This document shows, in pieces, positions 37,638 to 46,571 of a DNA stretch of 64,000 nt. The position numbers and the translations under genes are program-made. Below the pieces are notes generated by a model. The model did not search any database. It had not been told where the DNA came from and saw only the letters and a program-made list of their open reading frames with translations. The DNA comes from Novosphingobium sp. G106 (lineage in GTDB: Bacteria; Pseudomonadota; Alphaproteobacteria; Sphingomonadales; Sphingomonadaceae). Location of the stretch: contig NZ_JAHOOZ010000001.1 in assembly GCF_019075875.1 (NCBI RefSeq), forward strand, positions 186,001 to 250,000, read 5' to 3'. The first letter of the stretch is position 1. Each line of letters opens with the position of its first letter.

Positions 37638-39199
37638 ATGGCGGAGCCTAAGCTGCTCGCAATGGCAGGACGGGAAGCATATCACTATCCCCTGCTGCTC
37701 CGACAATTGCTCCTGAATGTCGGACAGCAATCGACGCAGATAGTAAGCGCCGGCCGACGGTTTACCTATCCGATGTTCCTCGAGCGGATAAACCGGCTCG
37801 CCTCAATGCTTCGCGGTCATGGCGTTCGGCCCGGCGACACGGTTGCCGTGATGGATTGGGACAGCCACCGTTATCTCGAATGCTATTTCGCGGTGCCGAT
37901 GATGGGGGCGGTTCTCCAAACGGTGAACGTGCGCCTGGCGCGCGACGTCATCGCCTTCACGCTGCGTCAGGCAGAGGCGAAAGTTCTTCTATATCATTCC
38001 GATTTCGCGCCCATCGTGAACGAATTGTGCCAGGCGCTGCCAAACCTTGAGCATGTCATTCGTCTCAGCGACGATAATGAGGATGGTACTTACGAAGTCT
38101 TGATCGGCAATGCCGCTCCCGACTTCACCTTCGAGGATTTCGATGAAAACGCCATAGCCACGACCTTTCACACCACGGGAACCACGGGTGACCCGAAACA
38201 GGTCTTCTTCAGCCACAGGCAATTGGTGCTCCACACGCTTGCCGTAAGCGCCACATTCGCAAATCAGCCGGATGGGCAGTCGTTTCGACGCAACGATGTC
38301 TATATGCCCATGACCCCCCATGTTTCATGTCCATGCCTGGGGCATGCCCTATGTTGCCACTATGCTGGGGGTGAAGCAGGTCTATCCCGGCCGCTATGAC
38401 GCCGCGACACTTCTTTCGCTGAAGGCAGGGGGAGGGGGTTACTTTCTCCCATTGCGTGCCCACGCTCCTGCGCATGATACTCGACGCCGCCAGCTCCGGA
38501 GGGCATGATCTGGCGCCTTGGACAATCGTGATCGGCGGCTCCGCGCTGCCTCCTGATCTGCTGGAAGAAGCGGTGCGCAGCGGCATCACAGTGTTTGGCG
38601 GCTATGGAATGTCTGAAACGGGGCCGATTGTTTCGGTTGCGCGCGTGCAACGGGGCGAAGGGGCGCAGACCGCCGCCCGCGCAGGGCTTCCCATTCCGCT
38701 GGTCGAAGTGCGTACCGACCCGCCCGGCCGCGGGGAGCTGCTGCTGCGCGCGCCCTGGCTGACGGCAGGCTATGGCGTGCAGAATTCTTCCGATCAGCTT
38801 TGGGAGGGCGGATGGCTGCACACCCAGGACATCGCGGAAATCGACGCTGACGGGGGTGTTCGCATCGTTGATCGTATCAAGGATGTCATAAAAACGGGCG
38901 GCGAGTGGGTTTCATCCATCGAGATCGAAGCGCTGCTGGTTGAGCATCCAGGCGTCGCCGAAGCGGCGGTCGTTGGGGAGCCGTGCGCCAAATGGGGCGA
39001 GCGGCCCGTGGGGTTTGTCGTCCAGACCAGCGATGGGCCTGCTTTCACGGCGGACGAACTACGCAATTTTGTCGCAAGCCATGTGACTGAAGGTCGGATC
39101 AGCCGCTACGCGGTGCCGGACAGGATCCTATTTCAGGAGGCGCTGCCTCGGACCAGCGTCGGGAAAATCGACAAGAAGCTGCTGCGTCAAAGCCTGTAG
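37638..39199 (+). pseudogene. acyl-CoA synthetase (fatty-acid/aryl-acid CoA ligase), interrupted by two frameshifts
   Basis: An adenylate-forming enzyme of about 519 residues when two indels are corrected. The first part carries the P-loop FHTTGTTGDPKQV. The six-C run 38314-38319, one base shorter, lets PMTP continue into MFHVHAWGMPYVATMLG. The five-G run 38428-38432, one shorter, lets LKAG continue into EGVTFSHCVPTLLRMIL. The third part has GGYGMSETGP, the GWLHTQDIAEID hinge, DRIKDVIKTGGEWVSS and the C-terminal lysine region PRTSVGKIDKKLL. Length and motifs match the medium-chain fatty-acyl-CoA ligase group. Both changes are one extra G/C in a run, as in other broken genes here. It would activate the acid released by the cupin/hydrolase steps (inference). 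Confidence 0.87.
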
Positions 39200-39231
39200 C
39201 GTCGGAGCGGGCCGCGGCCGTAGCTCGTCGT

Positions 39232-39292
39232 GAAATGATAAATTAAATTCGTGTACGGGCAAGTCTCGCGCGACGCTATCTGCCATTATGAC
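39232..39292 (+). promoter_or_regulatory. shared ~60-bp upstream element, copy 2
   Basis: Aligns without gaps with 35658-35720 and 45579-45638: AATGATAA, TAAATTCGTGT, GGCAAGTCTCG and ATCTGCCAT are kept. It ends about 100 bp before the alcohol dehydrogenase start at 39394, a suitable distance for an activator site and promoter. Confidence 0.68.
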
Positions 39293-39393
39293 TGGGCAAT
39301 AACAACGAGCGGGAGATGCTTCCCGCCGCGGAGGATCGGCGCGATGCCATTCAGTAATTTCAACGAAATCAATTCCGATGCGAGGCGCATGCG

Positions 39394-40491
39394 ATGAACA
39401 TGCAGGCCGTCATTATGCGCCGAGGCAAGCTCGCGATGTCCGAAGCGCCCATCCCGCAACCGGGCGCGGGCGAGGTGCTGGTCAAGGTGCTTGCCTGCGG
39501 CATCTGCGGAAGCGATCTGCATTGCCTCACGCATGGCCCGCAGCTTCTCGCGAGCGCCCGTGAAGTCGCCGGTATCGAGCTATTCGACCCGGAAGAGCCT
39601 ATCGTCCTGGGCCATGAAATCTGTGCGGAGATAGTTGATTACGGCCAGGGTGCGCGGCGGGATAGTGCGATCGGCACCCGCGTGGTTTCGGCCCCCTTCC
39701 TGCTCCGGCCGCAGCCGGTTACTTTGGGTTTCGGTGGTCTGGATACGCCGGGTGGTTTTGCCGAATATATGGTGCTGTCGGAAGATCTCCTGATCCCGGT
39801 GCCGGACGATATACCCAATGACATCGCGACCCTCGCCGAACCGCTTTCCGTCGCGCTGCATGCTGTAAACCGTGGCAATCTCGGGTCCGATGAAGTGCCG
39901 ATCGTCATTGGCTGCGGTCCCATCGGGCTTGCCGTGATCGCGGTGCTTAAGATGCGCGGCATCGGCCCGATTGTCGCTGCGGACTTCTCGCCGTCGAGGC
40001 GGGCTATGGCAGAAGCGCTGGGCGCCGACATCGTGGTCGATCCGCGAGAGGCGTCGCCCTATGACTCATGGAGATCGGTAGCTGCCGCGCCAGACCCGTC
40101 GCGCAACGGGCGCCAGACCCAGATGTTTCCTGGATTTCCATTCCGTCCGTCGGTCATATTCGAATGCGTCGGTGTTCCCGGCATTATCCAGCAGATACTA
40201 GCGGGTGCGCCGCCCTGCTCAAAAGTTATCGTCGCTGGCCTGTGCATGGAGCCGGACAATTTCTACCCGACCTTTGCAATCATGAAGGAGATCGATCTGG
40301 CCTTCTGCATTGCTTACACGCCGCAGGAGTTCGCGGAAGCCTTCGCCCATATCGTCTCGGGCCGATTGCAGGTCGGCGGGTTGATAACCAGCCATGTCGG
40401 ACTTGGCGGCATCGAGGACGCTTTCGCCAGGCTCGGCGATCCCGAGGGGGGGGTCAAAGTCGTCGTCCTTCCCCAATCGGGCGGCGCCTAG
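39394..40491 (+). CDS. zinc-binding alcohol dehydrogenase (MDR superfamily)
   Basis: A 365-residue medium-chain dehydrogenase. The catalytic-zinc cysteine is in ACGICGSDLHC, the zinc histidine-glutamate in LGHEICAEIVD, and the Rossmann motif GCGPIGLAVIAVLKMRG at about residue 170. The structural-zinc four-cysteine loop is not evident, as in some family members. It should oxidise an alcohol to ketone or aldehyde with NAD(P). Its last 72 bases form the start of the 722-bp direct repeat and include an eight-G run that keeps the frame. The next gene, a cupin, begins 71 bp later. An upstream AraC-type element suggests co-regulation with the 35962 operon. Confidence 0.88.
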   Translation: MNMQAVIMRRGKLAMSEAPIPQPGAGEVLVKVLACGICGSDLHCLTHGPQLLASAREVAGIELFDPEEPIVLGHEICAEIVDYGQGARRDSAIGTRVVSAPFLLRPQPVTLGFGGLDTPGGFAEYMVLSEDLLIPVPDDIPNDIATLAEPLSVALHAVNRGNLGSDEVPIVIGCGPIGLAVIAVLKMRGIGPIVAADFSPSRRAMAEALGADIVVDPREASPYDSWRSVAAAPDPSRNGRQTQMFPGFPFRPSVIFECVGVPGIIQQILAGAPPCSKVIVAGLCMEPDNFYPTFAIMKEIDLAFCIAYTPQEFAEAFAHIVSGRLQVGGLITSHVGLGGIEDAFARLGDPEGGVKVVVLPQSGGA

Positions 40492-41141
40492 CAACTCGCG
40501 AACAGAAAATCAGGAAATACCCCTTCGGGTCGCACCGAAATTCGGGGCCACAGGAGAGTATCATGAACGACCAAACGGCATCCAGAGCACCTGTCTTTTC
40601 GCTTCCGCAGGATGAACTGCTGACCCTCAACGTCAACGATATCCCGGTCATGAAGGACGCGCTTGGACCGGGGATTCACTTTCAGCCGCTGTTAGCCGAT
40701 CCTGAGGCAGGGATCTCCGCGGTGATCGGCATCTTCTCGCCTGGTATTGTCGTGTCGTCTCACCTGCACACCGGCGCTGTCCACGGATACACGCTCAAGG
40801 GCAGCTGGTTCTATAAGGAATATCCGGATCAGGTGCAGGTCCCGGGCTCGTACCTGTACGAGCCGTCCTCGTCGATGCACACCTTCTGCGTCCCGGAAAC
40901 CAACACCGAAGACACGGTGGTCTTCTTCATCGTCTTCGGCGGAAACATCCATTTCGACGACGAGGGCAGGTTCGTGTCGATCCTCGATGCCATCACCATC
41001 CAGAACCTGGTCAAGTCGTGTGCTGCGGCCCAGGGCCTCGGTGCCGTCCAGTATCTGAAGGGCGGTTCGGCCGGCTATGCCGTCGAAAAGGTCAAGGAAA
41101 GCGCGCGCGTCAGCGAACCGGTCTGACGGATCATGCCGGCA
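40420..41141. repeat. 722-bp direct repeat, copy 1
   Basis: This block (end of the alcohol dehydrogenase gene plus the whole cupin gene) recurs at 45684-46404. The only difference I can find is the G run: eight at 40446-40453 versus seven in copy 2. Both copies are in the same orientation, 5264 bp apart. Confidence 0.9.
40563..41126 (+). CDS. cupin protein, 2,4'-dihydroxyacetophenone dioxygenase family (duplicated)
   Basis: A 187-residue paralogue of the cupin at 35962 with the same core: likely metal ligands H67, H69, E86 and H106 in SHLHTGAVHGYTLKGSWFYKE and YLYEPSSSMHTF. It has a short C-terminal tail (EKVKESARVSEPV) absent from the first cupin. CACAGGAG is 7-8 nt before the ATG. It follows the alcohol dehydrogenase by 71 bp and precedes an SDR. 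The alcohol dehydrogenase/cupin pairing fits oxidation of a diol to an alpha-hydroxyketone and then C-C cleavage (inference). An identical copy is at 45826. Confidence 0.85.
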   Translation: MNDQTASRAPVFSLPQDELLTLNVNDIPVMKDALGPGIHFQPLLADPEAGISAVIGIFSPGIVVSSHLHTGAVHGYTLKGSWFYKEYPDQVQVPGSYLYEPSSSMHTFCVPETNTEDTVVFFIVFGGNIHFDDEGRFVSILDAITIQNLVKSCAAAQGLGAVQYLKGGSAGYAVEKVKESARVSEPV

Positions 41142-41282
41142 TCGGCGCTGGCGTCCGTGACGGCACGCTGAGCGGCGTGCGCAGGCGCCACCTATGCCGT
41201 CTACGAGCCGCACCGGGCTCAAAATACGGTCATTCAGGCGTGAACGATAATTGTACCGCCTGACGCAAACAGGAGATGATCT

Positions 41283-42086
41283 ATGACCATTGGCACTGCC
41301 CTGGTGACCGGAGCATCTTCCGGCATTGGCGCTATCTACGCGGACCGTCTTGCCAAACGTGGTCACGACCTCGTTCTCGTAGCGCGCAATCGTGCTCGTC
41401 TGGACGCGATCGCCGAACGGCTCCGGGGAGAGACGAGCCGGCGGGTCGACACGGTGGCTGCCGATCTTGGTGATAGCGGCCAACTACTCGGTGTCGAGCA
41501 ACTACTACGCACGCGGGACGATATCTCCATGCTCGTCAACAATGCAGGTGTTGGAGGGGTGGCACCGTTGCTCCAGTCCGACGTCGCTGCAATGGACGCG
41601 ATGATCAACCTGAACGTAAGTGCCTTGACCCGGCTGACTTATGCTGCGGTTCCGGGCTTTGTGTCGCGTGGCGGTGGTACGATCATCAACATATCATCCA
41701 TCGTCGCGGTATGTCCCGAGCTGCTGAATGGGGTCTACGGCGCGTCGAAGGCCTTTGTCCTGGCGCTGACGCAATCCTTGCAGCACGAGCTTTCGGACAA
41801 GGCCGTCCGTATCCAGGTGGTGTTGCCCGGTGCCACGGCGACGGAATTCTGGAGCATTGCCGGACTGCCCCATGAAAATCTCCCGCAAGAGATCGTGATG
41901 GGGGCCGAAGAAATGGTCGATGCTGCCTTGTCAGGGTTGGACCTCGGCGAGGTGGTGACGGTTCCCGCGCTTCAAGACGGCGCTGATTGGGATCGCTTTG
42001 ACGCCTTGCGCCGCGATTTGGCACCCCGGCTGTCGCTGTCTTTTGCAGCCTCTCGATACAAGGCTCCGGCGCATGCAAGTCAATGA
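41283..42086 (+). CDS. short-chain dehydrogenase/reductase (SDR)
   Basis: A 267-residue SDR with TGASSGIGAIYADRLAKRGHDLVLVARNRARL (the RNR after strand 2 favours NADP), NNAGVGG, catalytic serine in INISSIVAV and YGASK. It belongs to the DltE/YqjQ-like branch and is a close paralogue of the SDR at 55828. AGGAG lies 9 nt before the ATG. It is 157 bp after the cupin and may belong to the alcohol dehydrogenase/cupin unit. It lies between the two copies of the direct repeat. Confidence 0.88.
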   Translation: MTIGTALVTGASSGIGAIYADRLAKRGHDLVLVARNRARLDAIAERLRGETSRRVDTVAADLGDSGQLLGVEQLLRTRDDISMLVNNAGVGGVAPLLQSDVAAMDAMINLNVSALTRLTYAAVPGFVSRGGGTIINISSIVAVCPELLNGVYGASKAFVLALTQSLQHELSDKAVRIQVVLPGATATEFWSIAGLPHENLPQEIVMGAEEMVDAALSGLDLGEVVTVPALQDGADWDRFDALRRDLAPRLSLSFAASRYKAPAHASQ

Positions 42087-42109
42087 ATGAACTGGCGGGA
42101 TACCTGAAA

Positions 42110-42230
42110 TCGTAAGTGACATTACTAATAGATTTTAGAAATCCAAAGTAATGAGCTTAAGATCAATATATATAATGTGCGCTTTATAAATTATATTAAT
42201 ATAATAATATAATTACAGGACGAGGGTGAC
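42110..42230 (+). promoter_or_regulatory. AT-rich promoter region of the fourth TonB receptor
   Basis: About 120 bases of unusually AT-rich DNA precede the ATG at 42231, with TATAAT at 42171-42176 and the palindrome TTATATT-AATATAA at 42191-42204. This stands out against the GC-rich surroundings and most likely holds the promoter. No clear -35 box was found. Confidence 0.45.
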
Positions 42231-44665
42231 ATGGACAGAAAATATTTGCTCTTCGGTAGTGCTTTGGCTGCTTTTACGGCAACACCGGCGTTTGCGCAGG
42301 ATGCAAACGCGCCACAGTCCGATGCCACATCCGGACTCCAGGATATCGTAGTAACTGCACAGGCGCGTAATCAAAGCCTCAAAGATGTGCCCGTTTCAGT
42401 ATCTGTCGTCGATGGCGCCACGTTGCAGGATAAAAACCTGTTGAGACTGGATGACATCCAGTTCTACGTTCCAAACTTTAAGATGACGGAAGTCGGGATC
42501 ACCACAAGTATCTTCATCCGGGGCATCGGCTCTGGTGAAAATCAGGGATTCGAGCAGTCGGTCGGCTTATATATCGATGGCGTGCACTATGGGCGCGCGA
42601 AGCAAACGCAGGCGCCCTTCCTCGATATCGATCGGGTCGAGGTTCTGCGCGGGCCGCAGTCGATCCTGTTCGGCAAGAATAGCGTCGCCGGCGCGCTTTC
42701 CATTACCACGGCGAAACCGACCCGTTCGTTCAAAGCCTCGGTTGTGTCGTCTTACGAATTCAACGCCAACGATTTCGTTACCGAAGGCTATGTATCAGGC
42801 CCGATAACGGATCATGTGCGTGCGCGTCTCGCGATGCGGTACCGTGACGCGCAGGGCTTTGAGTTCAATCTACGCACGGGCAAGAAAAACCCGCAGCGTG
42901 ACGAATTCGCCGTGCGCGGAACGGTTGAGGTCGACTTGACGGATAACCTCACCGCGACGGCCAAGGCGGAAATGTCGAGGTTTGACCGAACCGGACGCAC
43001 CGGCCAGACCTTCGTGTCTGACCCTATCGCGGTGGGCCCCTTTGCCGGCCTCACCTATGGCCAAGTTCTGTATAATGTGTTCGGCCAGGACGCCTCTGTC
43101 CTTGACGAAAAGCGGGATGGACGCAGGGCGGCGACGGGCGAATTTTCTAATAATAAAATGCAGACTTACTCCCTTGGTCTGGATTGGAAGATCGGTGACT
43201 ACACTCTGAAAAGCACATCGGCCTTTACGAGGTTAAAATATAACGATAATTGCGATTGCGATTTCATCGGCGCCGATATTTTTAGCGCCGGGTTTCGGGA
43301 GAAATTTGATCAGACCAGTCAGGAGATTCGTCTGATATCGCCGGAGTTCGACAGTTTCGACTTCATTCTCGGTGGATACTATGAACACACCAAGCAAGAT
43401 TACGGAGACCAGATCGTCGTCCCCGGCAACTCGCTCTTGATCCCTGCAATCAACGCCCAGGCACCGGGGTTTGGCAATCTGCTTGCGAACACGCAGGCTG
43501 CTCGAACAGCCCGCGTGAAGGGGGGATGTGCTGTCAGCCTTCGCGCAGGCGAATTGGCATTTCACGCCTGACGTAACGCTGCAACTCGGGGGGGCGCTAT
43601 ACCTACGAATGGAAGACCGGCTCGCGTGGTATGGTGATCCGTGGCACCGATGGAAATGCGTTGCCGGCCGCTCAGGTCGCCGCGCCGCTGGTCTATGCAA
43701 ATCTGTTCGGGATCACGTCCGAGAACCTTGCTGGTCTTGGCGCGCAAGGGGCATTCTTCATAGACCAGTTGGGTCGGCTTCCCATTTCAGGCTCACTGAA
43801 GAAGGGCCGGTTTTCACCGGACGTGAAGCTGAAATGGGAAATCGCACACAATCGAATGATTTATGCGTCCTGGTCGCGCGGGTATAAATCGGGCGGTTTC
43901 GATTTTCGAGCCAATAATCGCTCCGTTTTCCCCACCCTTGCAGACTCATTTCAGTTCAAAGATGAGTCGGCGACAAATTATGAGATTGGCGGGAAATTCA
44001 GTTTCGGCCGCAAATTCGAAATCAACGTGGCGGCATACCACACCGTATATAAGGATCTTCAGGTCGCCATCTATGATGGCATTCTCGGATACAACGTCGG
44101 AAATGCTGCCAAGGCCAGGGTTCAGGGCGTCGAGGTCGATGGCCGCTGGGCGGTAACTGACCGCCTGACCCTTTCGGGATCGGCTGCTTTTACGGATTTC
44201 AAGTTTACCGACTATCCTAATGGCCAGTGCTATTTTGGGCAGGCGCCGACCACTGATTTGAATGGCGACGGGATATTGGACCATTGCAGCTATAACGGTC
44301 AGTCGAACCAGCTCGTCTCAAAATTGGAAGGAACGCTGGCGGCGGATTATCATTATCCAATAATTCCCGGATATGCTCTCGACGTGACCGCGGACATGTC
44401 CTTCAAGAGCAAGTATAACGCCTCTCCGCTCTTCGATCCACATGCCATCCAGGGGGCCTACCAACTGGTCAATCTGCGTCTCGCCTTGTCGCCTGATAGC
44501 GAAAGATGGCAGATTGCCGTGCTCGGCAAAAACATCTTCGACCAGCGGCCTTTGACCTACGCGGGTGCTCTGCCGTTAGCGTCTGGTACGTTCGGCTCCG
44601 ACGCCCTTACCGGTTTATTCCTGCAAGGTCGTCAGATATCCATACAGGGTCGTATCAACTTCTGA
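42231..44665 (+). pseudogene. TonB-dependent outer-membrane receptor, interrupted by two frameshifts
   Basis: The first part has signal peptide FTATPAFAQ, TonB-box region DIVVTAQARNQSLKDVP and plug motif RVEVLRGPQSILFGKNSVAG. At the six-G run 43520-43525, one G fewer lets RVKG continue into DVLSAFAQANWHFTPDVTLQLGG. At the seven-G run 43588-43594, one fewer lets this continue into RYTYEWKTGSR and on to the end, ISIQGRINF. The corrected length is about 810 residues. Two independent +1 changes in one gene, both in G runs, argue for consensus error over evolved loss. It lies inside the segment bounded by the 722-bp repeats, with an SDR upstream. Confidence 0.87.
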
Positions 44666-44728
44666 AATGGCGTTCATCGAGACATGATCCTGCGCACGTG
44701 AGCAGTTCCATATCTGAGCGATTGGAGC

Positions 44729-44752
44729 TTCCCGGCAGCTTTTTTCCGGGAA
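44729..44752. other. inverted repeat after the fourth TonB receptor
   Basis: TTCCCGG and CCGGGAA are inverted copies separated by CAGCTTTTTT. The T run lies in the loop, so it is not a standard intrinsic terminator on either strand. It could still form a small stem downstream of the receptor gene. Confidence 0.3.
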
Positions 44753-44880
44753 TCGTCTAAAGTTCGCTCGGTGTGAGTGATCAACGATGGGGTGGTCGAT
44801 CTGTTCGAGCCCGGCGAATAGGCGAACCGATCGACCATATCCCGCTGCCGGGCGGGGCGCTCGAAGTGTGGATTGAGCCA

Positions 44881-44971
44881 ATCTGGCCGGTGGCCGAAAT
44901 TCCGGATATCGATAATCGCAATTTCGAAGGGAGGGACCAAGGGTCGTACCGTGGTCGACGCCAATGCCTGA
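44881..44971 (+). pseudogene. C-terminal relic of a YhdH/AcuI-type quinone oxidoreductase
   Basis: VAEIPDI, then after a frameshift SKGGTKGRTVVDANA with stop, matches the end of the oxidoreductase at 54799-55785 (LAEVPDIAAAILEGKVQGRTVVDVNA). Nothing upstream of about 44881 resembles that protein. A gene end has been left behind by deletion. Confidence 0.65.
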
Positions 44972-45190
44972 CCGGCTGTCCCTATCGAAGCTTTCGGGCG
45001 CTCAGCATCCCTTGGAGAACGTACGGCATGAAAACCCTTATCCTCGATCGCGGTCAGAGGAAGAGAACAACAACGGCTTCATTTCTCCGCAACGTCCGGT
45101 TTGTCCCTCCCAGACAGATCTGTAGCGCGGTGAGCAGGGCGTTGCGCCTATCGATTGGGAACCCAGGGTGATTATGTCTCGACCCGCCTG

Positions 45191-45490
45191 TTACGCTGAC
45201 TCAGGGGCATCATTGCCGACGTTCAAACACGAGCAGAGTTGACGCCGCGGCGCAGAGGCGGCCCGCACCGTCTGAAGGGTTGCTTCGGCGAAGGCGACGC
45301 GCCTTCCCATCGACGCGACGCGGCCTACGGCTCTCACGGTACCGCTCGCATCGCTCAGACCGCGAAGGTACGAGAGACCTTCAGCTCGAGGGTCGTATAT
45401 CCCTGATCGGCAGTCAGGCTTGAATGGACGGCGACGCCGCAGGCACTATCGAGCAGTGTCGCCGCATAGCTCCCAAGGTCCATCGACGGC
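45191..45490 (-). pseudogene. PaaI-type hotdog thioesterase relic
   Basis: On minus, one frame reads YAATLLDSACGVAVHSSLTADQGYTTLELKVS, the core of PaaI-family acyl-CoA thioesterases. After a frameshift another frame reads SDASGTVRAVGRVASMGRRVAFAEATLQT, the next two strands, with a stop at 45191. The N-terminal part is missing. The family hydrolyses aryl- or acyl-CoA thioesters. The gene here is dead as read. Confidence 0.7.
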
Positions 45491-45578
45491 GATCTTGGCT
45501 ACTGCAGATGCCTTAAATAGTGCGCAAAAGGGTGCCAATCAGCCGATCCCTTAGGTCGAGTGCCTGCCGAGAGTCGCG

Positions 45579-45638
45579 TAATGACAAACTAATATCGTGT
45601 GCAGGCAAGTCTCGGGTGGCCCGATCTGCCATACAGAG
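45579..45638 (+). promoter_or_regulatory. shared ~60-bp upstream element, copy 3
   Basis: TAATGACAA, TAATATCGTGT, GGCAAGTCTCGGG and ATCTGCCAT align without gaps with copies 1 and 2. It lies 46 bp before the second copy of the direct repeat and about 190 bp before the duplicated cupin, giving that copy its own AraC-type promoter. Confidence 0.65.
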
Positions 45639-45683
45639 TAAGCAAATTGCAGCGAGAGAATTCGCGACGCCTTCGCTCAAAGT

Positions 45684-46404
45684 GCTTTCGCCAGGCTCGG
45701 CGATCCCGAGGGGGGGTCAAAGTCGTCGTCCTTCCCCAATCGGGCGGCGCCTAGCAACTCGCGAACAGAAAATCAGGAAATACCCCTTCGGGTCGCACCG
45801 AAATTCGGGGCCACAGGAGAGTATCATGAACGACCAAACGGCATCCAGAGCACCTGTCTTTTCGCTTCCGCAGGATGAACTGCTGACCCTCAACGTCAAC
45901 GATATCCCGGTCATGAAGGACGCGCTTGGACCGGGGATTCACTTTCAGCCGCTGTTAGCCGATCCTGAGGCAGGGATCTCCGCGGTGATCGGCATCTTCT
46001 CGCCTGGTATTGTCGTGTCGTCTCACCTGCACACCGGCGCTGTCCACGGATACACGCTCAAGGGCAGCTGGTTCTATAAGGAATATCCGGATCAGGTGCA
46101 GGTCCCGGGCTCGTACCTGTACGAGCCGTCCTCGTCGATGCACACCTTCTGCGTCCCGGAAACCAACACCGAAGACACGGTGGTCTTCTTCATCGTCTTC
46201 GGCGGAAACATCCATTTCGACGACGAGGGCAGGTTCGTGTCGATCCTCGATGCCATCACCATCCAGAACCTGGTCAAGTCGTGTGCTGCGGCCCAGGGCC
46301 TCGGTGCCGTCCAGTATCTGAAGGGCGGTTCGGCCGGCTATGCCGTCGAAAAGGTCAAGGAAAGCGCGCGCGTCAGCGAACCGGTCTGACGGATCATGCC
46401 GGCA
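45684..46404. repeat. 722-bp direct repeat, copy 2 (721 bp)
   Basis: Same as 40420-41141 except for a G run of seven (45710-45716) instead of eight. It starts inside the alcohol dehydrogenase reading frame, so only the last 24 codons of that gene are present here, ahead of a complete cupin gene. Confidence 0.9.
45826..46389 (+). CDS. cupin protein, 2,4'-dihydroxyacetophenone dioxygenase family (identical second copy)
   Basis: A 187-residue protein identical to the one at 40563, with the same ribosome site. Here it is the first complete gene after the upstream element at 45579-45638 and is followed by a thiolase relic and a MATE pump gene. The identical sequence shows the duplication is recent or maintained by gene conversion. 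The frame extends upstream to 45520 through the truncated alcohol dehydrogenase end, which is not the true start. Likely function as for the other cupins. Confidence 0.85.
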   Translation: MNDQTASRAPVFSLPQDELLTLNVNDIPVMKDALGPGIHFQPLLADPEAGISAVIGIFSPGIVVSSHLHTGAVHGYTLKGSWFYKEYPDQVQVPGSYLYEPSSSMHTFCVPETNTEDTVVFFIVFGGNIHFDDEGRFVSILDAITIQNLVKSCAAAQGLGAVQYLKGGSAGYAVEKVKESARVSEPV

Positions 46405-46514
46405 CGCCCAGGGTTACCTACAAGTGGCGGGAGGAATCGTGGGCGGCGAATCGAAAATAGTCTAAAAATCAGGCTTGTAGAACGATTGCGTTCCCCACCG
46501 AGGGGGTAAGGAGA

Positions 46515-46571
46515 TGATCGATGTCCATCGGCGGTGGTCAGGGTGTCGCGCTGGTTCTTGAAGCGCTGTGA
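46515..46571 (+). pseudogene. C-terminal relic of a thiolase
   Basis: MSIGGGQGVALVLEAL followed by a stop is the C-terminal motif of thiolases (compare CIGGGQGIAMVLEAA in the gene ending at 6906). No other part of a thiolase is present. It immediately precedes, and by a few bases overlaps, the MATE gene. Confidence 0.6.

Noticed and set aside
44729..44752. Intrinsic terminator after TonB receptor 4
   Set aside because: The T run lies in the loop of the inverted repeat, not after the stem.
44773..45171. Plus-strand open frame of 132 codons after TonB receptor 4
   Set aside because: It passes out of frame through the end of the oxidoreductase relic (44881-44971); the rest has no family match.
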